A DNA stretch of 64,000 nucleotides from Microbacterium mitrae (GTDB lineage Bacteria > Actinomycetota > Actinomycetes > Actinomycetales > Microbacteriaceae): contig NZ_VRSW01000001.1 in assembly GCF_008017445.1 (NCBI RefSeq), positions 1,178,001-1,242,000 on the forward strand. Direction: 5' to 3'. Every line of letters starts with the position of its first letter. The first letter of the stretch is position 1. Shown piece by piece: positions 54,529 through 62,614 of this stretch. The notes below the pieces were generated by a model. It was not told the DNA's origin. It worked only from the letters and a program-made list of their open reading frames with translations, and did not search any database. The position numbers and the translations under genes were made by a program.

Positions 54529-55377
54529 CTACTCTTCGCGGGTGCGTTCGACGCTGACGCCGACCGTCACCACGGTAAACACGCACACTGCGATGACGGC
54601 TTCTGCCCAGAAGAAGGCCAAATAGTCGATCAACGAGCCGATGGGCGGGGAGCCGGGCGCGGCATTGCGAAAACCTGCGATGGCGAACAGGGTCGCTGCC
54701 ATCCAGCCGAGCGCGGGCCACACCAAACCGCGGCGGCGGGAGACCACGAACCAGGCGCCGGTGGCGACCGCAATGGCGAGTGCCCACATCGCAGCAATCA
54801 TGAAGATGGCGAAGGTGAGCACACTGCCAGAGCGGCGAAGTTCAAGATCGACGATCGCGGTCTGCGACTCGCTGAAGGCTTCGGCCGAGGCGGAGAACAG
54901 CGCGTCACGGTTGGTGAGCGTGAGGTGAACGTCAACGGTGCGTCCGCCATAGCGCGCGGTGAGTTCGATGGGCGCCGTGTGCCGATCGAAGGGGTACGCG
55001 GTAATGCCGGTGCCGCCCAGCACGACGGCAACGTCAACCGTGGGAATGCGCTCGCCCGCGGGAAAGAACGGGTCGGTCTTGACGGCGGCGGAGGTGAGAA
55101 TCTCGAGGTCTTCGCCGGGAGAAAGCCCGGCCTCGGTGGTGAGGCTGCCGCGCGGAATGACCAGCAGCCGCAGGGTGAGCTCGCCACTGGCGGCATCAAC
55201 GCGAATCACGGTGGCTTCAATATCGACACGGTCGGCCGAGGCGGTCGATCCGACATCAACGACCTTGGCGCCTCCGCTGGACTGCGACCACACGGCGACA
55301 ACGACGATCATCGCGATGGCGACGATGGCGATCGCCGCGCCGACAATCCAAGGGCGACGATTCGCGGTTGTTGTCAT
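54529..55377 (-). CDS. DUF4436 membrane protein
   Basis: 282 residues. One N-terminal membrane segment (about 10-32) is followed by an extracytoplasmic beta-rich domain with YPFDRHTAPIELTARY, and three C-terminal membrane segments (about 190-275). This is the layout of actinobacterial DUF4436. Function unknown. GAGGAC precedes the ATG. It is immediately downstream of the broken agmatine deiminase gene, four bases apart. Confidence 0.8.
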   Translation of the reverse strand: MTTTANRRPWIVGAAIAIVAIAMIVVVAVWSQSSGGAKVVDVGSTASADRVDIEATVIRVDAASGELTLRLLVIPRGSLTTEAGLSPGEDLEILTSAAVKTDPFFPAGERIPTVDVAVVLGGTGITAYPFDRHTAPIELTARYGGRTVDVHLTLTNRDALFSASAEAFSESQTAIVDLELRRSGSVLTFAIFMIAAMWALAIAVATGAWFVVSRRRGLVWPALGWMAATLFAIAGFRNAAPGSPPIGSLIDYLAFFWAEAVIAVCVFTVVTVGVSVERTREE

Positions 55378-55380
55378 GCG

Positions 55381-56525
55381 TCAGTCCTCAGGCGTGCCAG
55401 GCAGGTCGTGCGTCGCACAGTGAATGCCACCGCCGCCCGAGGCGATGGTGTCGATAGCCACCGGAACAATCTCCCGATCCGGAAACTGCTCGGCCAAAAT
55501 GTTTTGCGCCTCGCGGTCTGCCGCCTTGTCACCAAACTCCGGAACGAAGACCGCGCCGTTGGCAACATAGAAGTTGACGTACGACGCGAGGAAATCGTCA
55601 CCCTCACCGCGGATGAGCGAGAAGTCCGGCTGCGGCAGCTCGATGACTTCGAAGGGTTCACCATTCGCGTCGATGGCCTCATCGAGCACGTCGCGCGCCT
55701 GGGCGCTGGAGCGCGCCCATACGTCGTCTGGCGCTCCCGGCCCCGGCACATCAAGCAGCACAACGCCGGGCGCCACAAAACGCACCAGCGAGTCAATGTG
55801 CGCGTCGGTGATGTCTTCGCCGTACACGCCGTCGAACCAGATGACCTTCTTCATGCCCAGCAGTTCCATCAGCCGCGCCTCGATTTCATCGCGCGACAGC
55901 CCCGGGTTGCGGTTGTCGTTCACGATCGAGCTTTCGGTGACCAGCAGGGTGCCGAGTCCATCGGTTTCTAGCGAACCGCCTTCGGCTACCAGGTTCGCTT
56001 TCAACCGCGGAATGCCCAACTCTTCGAGCAGCGCCGCCCCGACGAGCGCGTCGTTCGCGTGCTCCTGCTTGTCGCCCCAGCCGTTGAAGTTGAATCGACG
56101 CCGGTCACGCCGTCTGCGCCTTCGACGAACACCGGAACCGTGTCGCGCGCCCAGAGGTCATCGACCGGCATGGTGATCACTTCGACGTTCTTGCCTGCCT
56201 GGTACTCGGCATCTTTTTCGTCGCCGGGCGATGCCATCAGAATCACGGCCTCAAATTCGGCGATGGTCGCCGCGAGGTTCGCGATGTCTTCGCGCACGTA
56301 GGGCAAATCATCACCCCAGATGCGTGCGGTCGGCCACGACATGATGGTGAGCTCGTGGCTCTCCCACTCCGCGCCCAATCTCCTGGTTCCGGTCATCGTG
56401 TTCTCCCCACCCGAGGTTGGCCGATTGCCTGACGAGGTCGGTGCGCATCCGGCGACGCTGGCGCCCAACAGGCCAACGCCGGCCAGCGTCAGCAAGCTCC
56501 GCCGCGAGATCGAGAAGTCACCCAT
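55381..56525 (-). pseudogene. Agmatine deiminase, exported form, broken by a -1 frameshift
   Basis: Two reading frames make one protein. The first (56525 to about 56096) has a twin-arginine/lipoprotein signal: SRRSLLTLAGVGLLGA with lipobox SVAGC, then WESHELTIMSWPTARIWG and DDLWARDTVPVFVEG. The second (to 55381) carries LVAEGGSLETDGLGTLLVTESSIVNDNRNP and the catalytic Cys in GGGGIHCATHDLPG. At about 56092-56096 one A (plus strand) is missing: the text reads GTTGAATCGAC, while adding one A restores VDFNFNGWGDKQEH, the family sequence. Otherwise the gene is intact. Confidence 0.85.
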
Positions 56526-56651
56526 GCGTGCACCCTTCGGTATCAGTGATTTCACACACTACGGGCAGCACGCCCCCCCCCAACACCATCGCCGAGCCGT
56601 GGCGCGCCGAGCACCCGGGCGCACCGGGCACGGGTGCGGTTGCGGCGCGCC

Positions 56652-58094
56652 TCAGAGCCCGCGCATCCACTCCTCGATGCCGCTGGCATCGATCGGTAGG
56701 TCGGCTGACAGCAGCTGTGAACCGGTTTCGGTCACCAGCAGGTCGTCTTCGAGGCGCACGCCGATGCCACGAAGCTCGGGCGGAATCGAGAGGTCAAACG
56801 AGTGAAAGTAGAGCCCAGGCTCGACCGTGAGCACCATGCCGGGCTGCATTCGAGCACCCTGGTAGGCCGCGTAGCTTGAGGTGGAGCAGTCATGCACATC
56901 GAGGCCGAGATGATGCCCCACACCGCACACCAAGTAGCGGCGGTGCTGCTGGCCGTCTGCCGAGAGCGCCTCGTCGACAGAAACATCGAGAAGACCCCAA
57001 TCGTGCAGTCCCTGGGCGAGTACCTCCATGGACGCCACGTGAAAGTCGCTCCACTCTCGCCCCGGCCCGACGGCGGCAAGGCCCGCGCGGTGCGAGCGCT
57101 CCACGAGGTCGTGCACCTGGCGCTGCACCGAGGTGAACGATCCCGAGGCAGGAAAGGTGCGCGTGACGTCTGCGGTGTAGCCGGAGCACCGTTCCACACC
57201 CATATCAAGCAACAGCAGCGCCTCCGGGTCAACGTCTCCGTCGGCCCGCACCCAGTGCAGAATCGGCGCGTGCGCGCCCGAGCCAACGATCGTGGTGTAC
57301 CCGGGGCCGTTGCCCACCGTGCGCGCGTGGCGGTCAAAGGTTCCTTGCAGCCAGCGTTCGCCGCCAAAGCGCACGGCAGACGGAACCTCGGCAACGGTCG
57401 CCGCGAAGCCGTCGACGGTTGCCGAGACGGCTGAAGCCAGTTCGTCGATCTCCCACGCGTCTTTGATCATGCGCAGTTCGCCAAGCACGCGTCGCAGCCC
57501 GGGGGCGAGGCCGAGGCCCGCGAAGGGTTCGGCCGCGGGCCCGGTGTGAGTGGGCGTGCCCGCGATCAGCGTTGCGGCGTCAAGGCGAAGCTCATCGATC
57601 GGCCGGGTGGTGATGGCGAGGGCGTCGGCGTATTCCGCGAATCCGGGCATCGGGCCCACCCACAGCTCGCCGCGAAGCGGCGCGCTCCAAAAGCCGTCAT
57701 CGCCCGGTCGGAAGGGAGCGGGAAAGTAGAGCGTCGCGTCGTGCCCACCCGCAACGGGGTCAAGCACGAGCACGGCGTCTTCAATGCCCGCACCGACGAG
57801 CCACAAGAAGTCACTGTCGGCGCGAAAATCGTAGGCACAGTCATTCACACGCATCGGGGCACGACCCGATGCCACCGCGAGGCGTTGCCCGACAAACGCG
57901 GCAGACAGTCGCGCGCGATGTGCGGCAGCCGCAGCAGCCGCGCCCGCCGGAACCATGGGCGTGCGATCCGCTTCGCCCCAGCCGGTCTGCATCGAGCGAA
58001 TGAACCCGGGAGACAGAGTCAGTTTCGGCATGCGCAGATCGCGCTCGGCCGGTGACGGCATTGATGAAACCGGGGTCTCGTGATGACCAGACAT
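56652..58094 (-). CDS. M24 family metallopeptidase (Xaa-Pro aminopeptidase type)
   Basis: 480 residues, like PepP-type aminopeptidases. The N-terminal creatinase-like domain includes YDFRADSDFLWLVG. The catalytic pita-bread domain has the five metal ligands: Asp in LLLLDMGVE, Asp in GYTADVTRTFP, His in GVGHHLGLDVHD, Glu in TVEPGLY and Glu in RLEDDLLVTE. It removes N-terminal residues in front of proline, matching the proline-related cluster. AGAGGAAG precedes the start. Divergent from the cyclodeaminase-like gene. Confidence 0.93.
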   Translation of the reverse strand: MSGHHETPVSSMPSPAERDLRMPKLTLSPGFIRSMQTGWGEADRTPMVPAGAAAAAAAHRARLSAAFVGQRLAVASGRAPMRVNDCAYDFRADSDFLWLVGAGIEDAVLVLDPVAGGHDATLYFPAPFRPGDDGFWSAPLRGELWVGPMPGFAEYADALAITTRPIDELRLDAATLIAGTPTHTGPAAEPFAGLGLAPGLRRVLGELRMIKDAWEIDELASAVSATVDGFAATVAEVPSAVRFGGERWLQGTFDRHARTVGNGPGYTTIVGSGAHAPILHWVRADGDVDPEALLLLDMGVERCSGYTADVTRTFPASGSFTSVQRQVHDLVERSHRAGLAAVGPGREWSDFHVASMEVLAQGLHDWGLLDVSVDEALSADGQQHRRYLVCGVGHHLGLDVHDCSTSSYAAYQGARMQPGMVLTVEPGLYFHSFDLSIPPELRGIGVRLEDDLLVTETGSQLLSADLPIDASGIEEWMRGL

Positions 58095-58146
58095 GACTTC
58101 CTCTCACAGCACCATTGCAATACGTGACATATTACACACCACCCAC

Positions 58147-58152
58147 TAACAT
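58147..58152 (+). promoter_or_regulatory. -10 box of the leaderless cyclodeaminase-like gene
   Basis: TAACAT, seven bases, ATG at 58160. It supports that start over the ATG at 58151, which lies inside the box. Confidence 0.45.
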
Positions 58153-58159
58153 GGCGTCT

Positions 58160-59089
58160 ATGCCAGATGTCATCACCGATCTCATCCTCGTCGATGGCGC
58201 ACAACTCACGGGCCGCGTGAGCATGCGCGCCGCCATCACCGCCATCGGTGATGCTCTCCGCGGTGGTTTCGACCCAGAAAATGACCTGCCGCGCAGCATT
58301 CAAGACGTAACCAACGGCCAACTCCTGCTCATGCCCGCGGCACTCGATGGTTCCGTCGGCCAAAAATTTGCGACGGTGGCACCCAGCAACCCGGCGCGTG
58401 GCCGCGAGCGTATTCAAGCCCTGTATATCTTGGTCGACGCCGAGACACTGACGCCCACGGCGATCATCGACGGTACGGCGCTCACGAGCCTGCGGACCCC
58501 CGCGGTGTCTGCCGCCCCCGTTGACCTCCTGGCGAGTAGCGATGCCGGCGATCTCGTGATCTTCGGAACCGGCCCGCAAGCCGTGCGCCATGTCGAAGCC
58601 ATGCAGGCCATCAGACAGCTGCGCACGGTGCGGTTTATCGGGCGCGATGCTGGCCGAGTCGGCGACGCCGTGCGCGCGGCAGAACAGTACGCGCCCGCCG
58701 CAGACATCGTGCCGGGCACGATCGATGACGTGCGCCGGGCCGACCTCATCGTGTGCGCCACCTCCGCCACTGATCCACTGTTCGCCGCAGAGCTGGTGCG
58801 AGACGACGCAACCGTCGTCGCCATTGGCTCTCACGAGCCCGAAAAAGCTGAGCTTGATCCGCAGCTTCTTGGCCGCTCGCAGGTCGTTGTCGAGAGTCGA
58901 CGCGTCGCCGCCACCGAGGCCGGCGATGTGATTCGTGCGGTCGCCGCCGGAACCATGGCAGCGGCGGATGCGGTGACCATGAGTGAACTCTTCACCGGCG
59001 TCGCGCGCGCGGCGACCGACCGCCCGCGCGTGGTCAAGACCTGCGGCATGGGATGGCAAGACCTCGTCGTTGCCCGACTTGCGATCTAG
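58160..59089 (+). CDS. Ornithine cyclodeaminase/mu-crystallin family protein, probable pyrroline-2-carboxylate reductase
   Basis: 309 residues. Typical blocks are QKFATVAPSNPARGRERIQALYILVD, DGTALTSLRTPAVSAAPVDLLA and the NAD-binding FGTGPQAVRHVEAM, then ADLIVCATSATDPLF. True ornithine cyclodeaminases and several imine reductases share this fold. Standing directly before a proline-racemase-family gene, the likely role is reduction of delta-1-pyrroline-2-carboxylate to proline. This role is inferred from context. Confidence 0.85.
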   Translation: MPDVITDLILVDGAQLTGRVSMRAAITAIGDALRGGFDPENDLPRSIQDVTNGQLLLMPAALDGSVGQKFATVAPSNPARGRERIQALYILVDAETLTPTAIIDGTALTSLRTPAVSAAPVDLLASSDAGDLVIFGTGPQAVRHVEAMQAIRQLRTVRFIGRDAGRVGDAVRAAEQYAPAADIVPGTIDDVRRADLIVCATSATDPLFAAELVRDDATVVAIGSHEPEKAELDPQLLGRSQVVVESRRVAATEAGDVIRAVAAGTMAAADAVTMSELFTGVARAATDRPRVVKTCGMGWQDLVVARLAI

Positions 59090-59123
59090 CAGCACACTCG
59101 AAACCTGAGAAAGAAGAGCCGTC

Positions 59124-60107
59124 ATGCAATGGAGCACAGAAGACTGGCACACGGCCGGAGAGCCGTTTCGTATCGTGCGACACGTTCCCACACATGGCAC
59201 GACCGTTGCCGAACGCCGGGTCGAGGCGATGCACGGTGAGGCAAACGAGGTGCGCCGCTTCTTGTGCCTAGAGCCCCGCGGTCACGACGACATGTACGGC
59301 GGATTCATCACTCCGCCCGATGACGACGGCGCCGACTTCGGCGTGCTGTTCTGGCACAAAGATGGCTTCTCGACCGCATGCGGCCACGGAACCATTGCGC
59401 TGGGGGCGTGGGCGGTGCGCACCGGCTTGGTCGCCGCAGACCCCGACGGTGAGACGGTCGTCACCATTGACGTTCCGAGTGGGCGCGTGCAGGCGCGTGT
59501 GCGGATGCACGGCGGCAAGATCGAGGAAATCGTCTTTCGCAATGTCGAGTCTCGCGTGCTGGAGCGCGGCATTGTGGTTCCCACCTCGCGCGGTGAGGTT
59601 ATGGTCGACCTGGTCTTTGGCGGCGCGGTCTACGCGACGTTGGCGGCAGAAGCCGTTGGCCTGCAGGTGACGCCGCAGCACACGGCCGAGCTCATCGCGA
59701 TTGGCCGCGAGATCAAGTGGGCGCTCAATGACCACCCGGCAGCCCAACTCGCCGACGATCGCCTCTCCGGCGTGTACGGCACGATCCTGTTCGATGATCT
59801 CGGCCGCACCACAACCGGGCCGCATCAGCGAAACGTCACCGTCTTCGCAGACGGCGAAGTGGACCGCAGTCCCTGTGGTTCCGGAACCGCGGCACGCGTT
59901 GCACTGCTGGCGGCAACGGGCGCACTGGCCGATGATGAGCTCCTCACCCACGACTCGATTATTGGCACGCGCTTCATCGCGCGAATCGCTGAGCGCACGG
60001 CCGACGGGGTCATTCCCGAAGTGAGCGGAACCGCGTACCGGGTAGGCGCGTCAACATTCGCACTCGATGACGGCGACCCGCTCGCCACCGGCTTTAGCCT
60101 GCGTTGA
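59124..60107 (+). CDS. Proline racemase family protein (proline/hydroxyproline racemase or epimerase type)
   Basis: 327 residues, the family length. Both catalytic cysteines are present: the first in STACGHGTIALG and the second in DRSPCGSGTAAR. A Cys-Cys pair fits racemase or 4-hydroxyproline 2-epimerase chemistry; trans-3-hydroxyproline dehydratases usually have Thr at the second site. It converts an L-proline analogue to its epimer, or dehydrates it. 34 bases separate it from the reductase gene. The second motif contains the dyad GGTTCCGGAACC. Confidence 0.88.
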   Translation: MQWSTEDWHTAGEPFRIVRHVPTHGTTVAERRVEAMHGEANEVRRFLCLEPRGHDDMYGGFITPPDDDGADFGVLFWHKDGFSTACGHGTIALGAWAVRTGLVAADPDGETVVTIDVPSGRVQARVRMHGGKIEEIVFRNVESRVLERGIVVPTSRGEVMVDLVFGGAVYATLAAEAVGLQVTPQHTAELIAIGREIKWALNDHPAAQLADDRLSGVYGTILFDDLGRTTTGPHQRNVTVFADGEVDRSPCGSGTAARVALLAATGALADDELLTHDSIIGTRFIARIAERTADGVIPEVSGTAYRVGASTFALDDGDPLATGFSLR

Positions 60108-60116
60108 AAGGACGAC

Positions 60117-61298
60117 ATGCGAACCGCCTCTCTCACCATCACCGGCGCTCACGTCTGGGACGGCACCGCCTTTAACCGGCGCGACCTCTTTATTGTCGAT
60201 GGTTCCGTCGCCGATGCCCCGGTCACGGCGAGCCCGGTGCTCGACGCGAGCGGCCAGTGGATCATTCCCGGGCTGATTGATGCGCACTTTCACGCCTACG
60301 CCACCAGCATGGACGGGTTTGAAAACGAACGGGGGCCGCTGAGCTACGCGGCCCTCAACGGCGCGACCCGCCTCTCCAAGGCGCTGGCTCGTGGCTTCAC
60401 CACCGTGCGCGATGTTGCCGGCGGCGATATCGGTCTCGCCCAGGCGATTGATCGCGACCTGTTTGCCTCACCCCGATACCACTTCACCGGCCCCGCGCTC
60501 AGCCAGACCGGCGGCCACGGCGACCCGCGCGCCGCGCACGTCGACGTCTGCTTCTCGCACGGCCACATGTGTGAGGTTGTTGACGGCGTTGACGCGCTGC
60601 GCCTTGCCGTGCGGGAGCGGCTACGCACCGGCGCGCACGCCATCAAAGTGATGGCTTCGGGCGGCGTTTTCTCCCTCACCGACCCGATCCGCGTTCCGCA
60701 GTATTCGCAAGAAGAGTTGCGCGCCGTTGTCGATGAGGCGAGCCGCCGCGGCAGCTACGTGTGCGCTCACGCGTACTCGTCGGAGGCTGTGCAACATGCG
60801 ATTGCAGCCGGCGTGCGTTCTATCGAACACGGCAACCTCATCGATGCTGAAACGGCGGCGCTCATGGCGGCGGCCGACGCATTCTTGGTTCCGACTCTCG
60901 CCGCGTACGACGCAATGGATCGCCGCGGCGCCGAGATTGGCCTCAATGCCATCTCGCTCGCCAAGAACGCCGAGGTGCTGTCGCTGGGCCAGCGTGCCGT
61001 GCAATTGGCACACGAAGCCGGAGTGCGAGTTGGGTTTGGTAGCGACCTGATGGGCGATCTTGAAGACGATCAGCTCGCGGGGGTGCGCCTCCAGGTCGAG
61101 GCCAGCGGCGCCGCGGCCACCCTGCAGTCGATGACCACCGTAAACGCCGAGCTCATCGGCGATGTGGCGCTCGGCCACCTCGGCGCTGGCGCGTACGGTG
61201 ATGCCGTCGTGCTGTCGGCGAATCCACTGACGGAACCATCGGCACTGTGGCAGCAGAGCGCGCGCGTCGCCGTGATTCGCGGCGGCATCCCGATGTGA
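60117..61298 (+). CDS. Metal-dependent amidohydrolase, prolidase-like (COG1228)
   Basis: 393 residues. The active-site pieces are in order: HFH in LIDAHFHAYA, Lys in HAIKVMASGG, His in CAHAYS, His in IEHGN and Asp in GFGSDLMGD. This is the binuclear amidohydrolase group that includes Xaa-Pro and Xaa-Lys dipeptidases and imidazolonepropionase relatives. It overlaps none of its neighbours and starts nine bases after the racemase gene, in one operon. A paralogue with the same motifs lies at 61376-62614. Confidence 0.9.
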   Translation: MRTASLTITGAHVWDGTAFNRRDLFIVDGSVADAPVTASPVLDASGQWIIPGLIDAHFHAYATSMDGFENERGPLSYAALNGATRLSKALARGFTTVRDVAGGDIGLAQAIDRDLFASPRYHFTGPALSQTGGHGDPRAAHVDVCFSHGHMCEVVDGVDALRLAVRERLRTGAHAIKVMASGGVFSLTDPIRVPQYSQEELRAVVDEASRRGSYVCAHAYSSEAVQHAIAAGVRSIEHGNLIDAETAALMAAADAFLVPTLAAYDAMDRRGAEIGLNAISLAKNAEVLSLGQRAVQLAHEAGVRVGFGSDLMGDLEDDQLAGVRLQVEASGAAATLQSMTTVNAELIGDVALGHLGAGAYGDAVVLSANPLTEPSALWQQSARVAVIRGGIPM

Positions 61299-61375
61299 CC
61301 TGGTGTCAGCCGTGACTTGGTCTCTGCCGTGACCTGGTGTCGAGCGGGCCCGAACCCCACTCGACACCAGGAGCT
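61298..61375. terminator. Hairpin and short direct repeats between two convergent amidohydrolase genes
   Basis: Three copies of GTGACCTGGTGTC-like sequence are followed by the perfect inverted repeat CCTGGTGTCGAG (61333-61344) and CTCGACACCAGG (61360-61371). It fills the gap between the two convergent genes and is a likely terminator for both. Confidence 0.7.
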
Positions 61376-62614
61376 TCACCCGGCGCGGGCGTAAGCGGGT
61401 GCCGTGCTCAGCACATCGCGTCCGGCGAGAAGCACCAGCCGTTCGGCGTCTTCTGTCCACATCACTTCGGGGTCTTGCAGCACGTTTCCCGGGTAGAGCA
61501 CCAGGTCTGCCCGCAGTCCCACAGCAATGCGGCCGCGGTCGGTGAGACCCATGATGTCGGCGTTCACCGCGGTTGCAGACACGATCGCACGCGCGGTTCC
61601 GAGCACCTCAACGTGAATGCGAAAGCCGGCGAGCTGTTCGTCGTCGAGGTCGCCCATGAGGTCGGTTCCAAAGCCCACCCGCACTCCGCTGTCGGCGGCG
61701 AGGCGTGTGGCCTCACGACCCTTCTCCAGCACCACCGCGTTCTTGCGTCGATTCTCTTCCGACATGCCAACAGCCGCGCCGCGCCTCGCCATCGCCTCGT
61801 AGGCGATGAGAGTCGGAACCAGGGTGGTGCCGGCGGCTGCCATCATGGCGATCGTCTCTTCGTCAATGAGGTTGCCGTGCTCGATGCCAGCTATACCGGC
61901 GGCAACCGCGCGCTGCACGGCGTCTGATGTGTAGGCGTGGGCGGTCACATAGGTTCCGAAGCGCGTCGCCTCATCGACGGCGGCGGTGAGTTCTTCGAGC
62001 GAAAACTGCGAGACGTGCAGCGGGTCGGAGTGGGAGGCCACCCCGCCAGAGGCCATCACCTTGATGGCGTGCGCGCCATCGCGTAAGAACGCGCGAATCG
62101 TGCGGCGCACCTCGATCGGCCCATCGACGACGACGCCCATGTGGTGGTGCTCCGCGCACGAATCGACCCCGGGGTGATGGTTGTCGCCGTGCCCACCCGT
62201 CTGGCTGAGCGCGGGCCCGGTGTAAAAGTAGTCGGGTGCGTCAAACACGCCGCGCTCGATGGCGCGGCGCAGCCCGCGGTCGCCGCCGGCCACGTCACGC
62301 ACCGTGGTGAAGCCGCGCCGCAACGCATCGCCGAGCTTTCGGCTGGCCTGCAACGCGACAAAGCTGGTGGGGCTCGAATCGATGCCAAACACATCAAACT
62401 CCGACGCGTAGGCGTGAAAGTGTGCGTCAATCAGCCCCGGCATGAGGGTATGACCCCGCCCGTCGATGACGACGGCGCCCTCCGGCACCGTGCCGCCGGG
62501 CTGGCGCACATCGTGAATTCGGTCACCACGAATCTCAACCGTCAACCGCTCCCCCGCGGGGCGTTCCGCATCGACAACGAGGGCGTCTTCAATAACAACG
62601 ATCCGCTCGCTCAT
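61376..62614 (-). CDS. Metal-dependent amidohydrolase, paralogue of the 60-kb gene
   Basis: 412 residues with LIDAHFHAYA, HAIKVMASGG, TAHAYT, IEHGN and GFGTDLMGD, and TGPALSQTGGHGD in both. The two proteins share long stretches, so they are paralogues of one local duplication now lying face to face. It overlaps the DUF885 gene by four bases (ATGA), so it is in an operon with that gene. Likely acts on peptides containing proline or related amides; the exact substrate is not known. Confidence 0.9.
   Translation of the reverse strand: MSERIVVIEDALVVDAERPAGERLTVEIRGDRIHDVRQPGGTVPEGAVVIDGRGHTLMPGLIDAHFHAYASEFDVFGIDSSPTSFVALQASRKLGDALRRGFTTVRDVAGGDRGLRRAIERGVFDAPDYFYTGPALSQTGGHGDNHHPGVDSCAEHHHMGVVVDGPIEVRRTIRAFLRDGAHAIKVMASGGVASHSDPLHVSQFSLEELTAAVDEATRFGTYVTAHAYTSDAVQRAVAAGIAGIEHGNLIDEETIAMMAAAGTTLVPTLIAYEAMARRGAAVGMSEENRRKNAVVLEKGREATRLAADSGVRVGFGTDLMGDLDDEQLAGFRIHVEVLGTARAIVSATAVNADIMGLTDRGRIAVGLRADLVLYPGNVLQDPEVMWTEDAERLVLLAGRDVLSTAPAYARAG

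Noticed and set aside
59124..60107. trans-3-hydroxyproline dehydratase
   Set aside because: The second catalytic position is Cys, whereas dehydratases usually have Thr there. Racemase/epimerase fits better, though activity is not proven.
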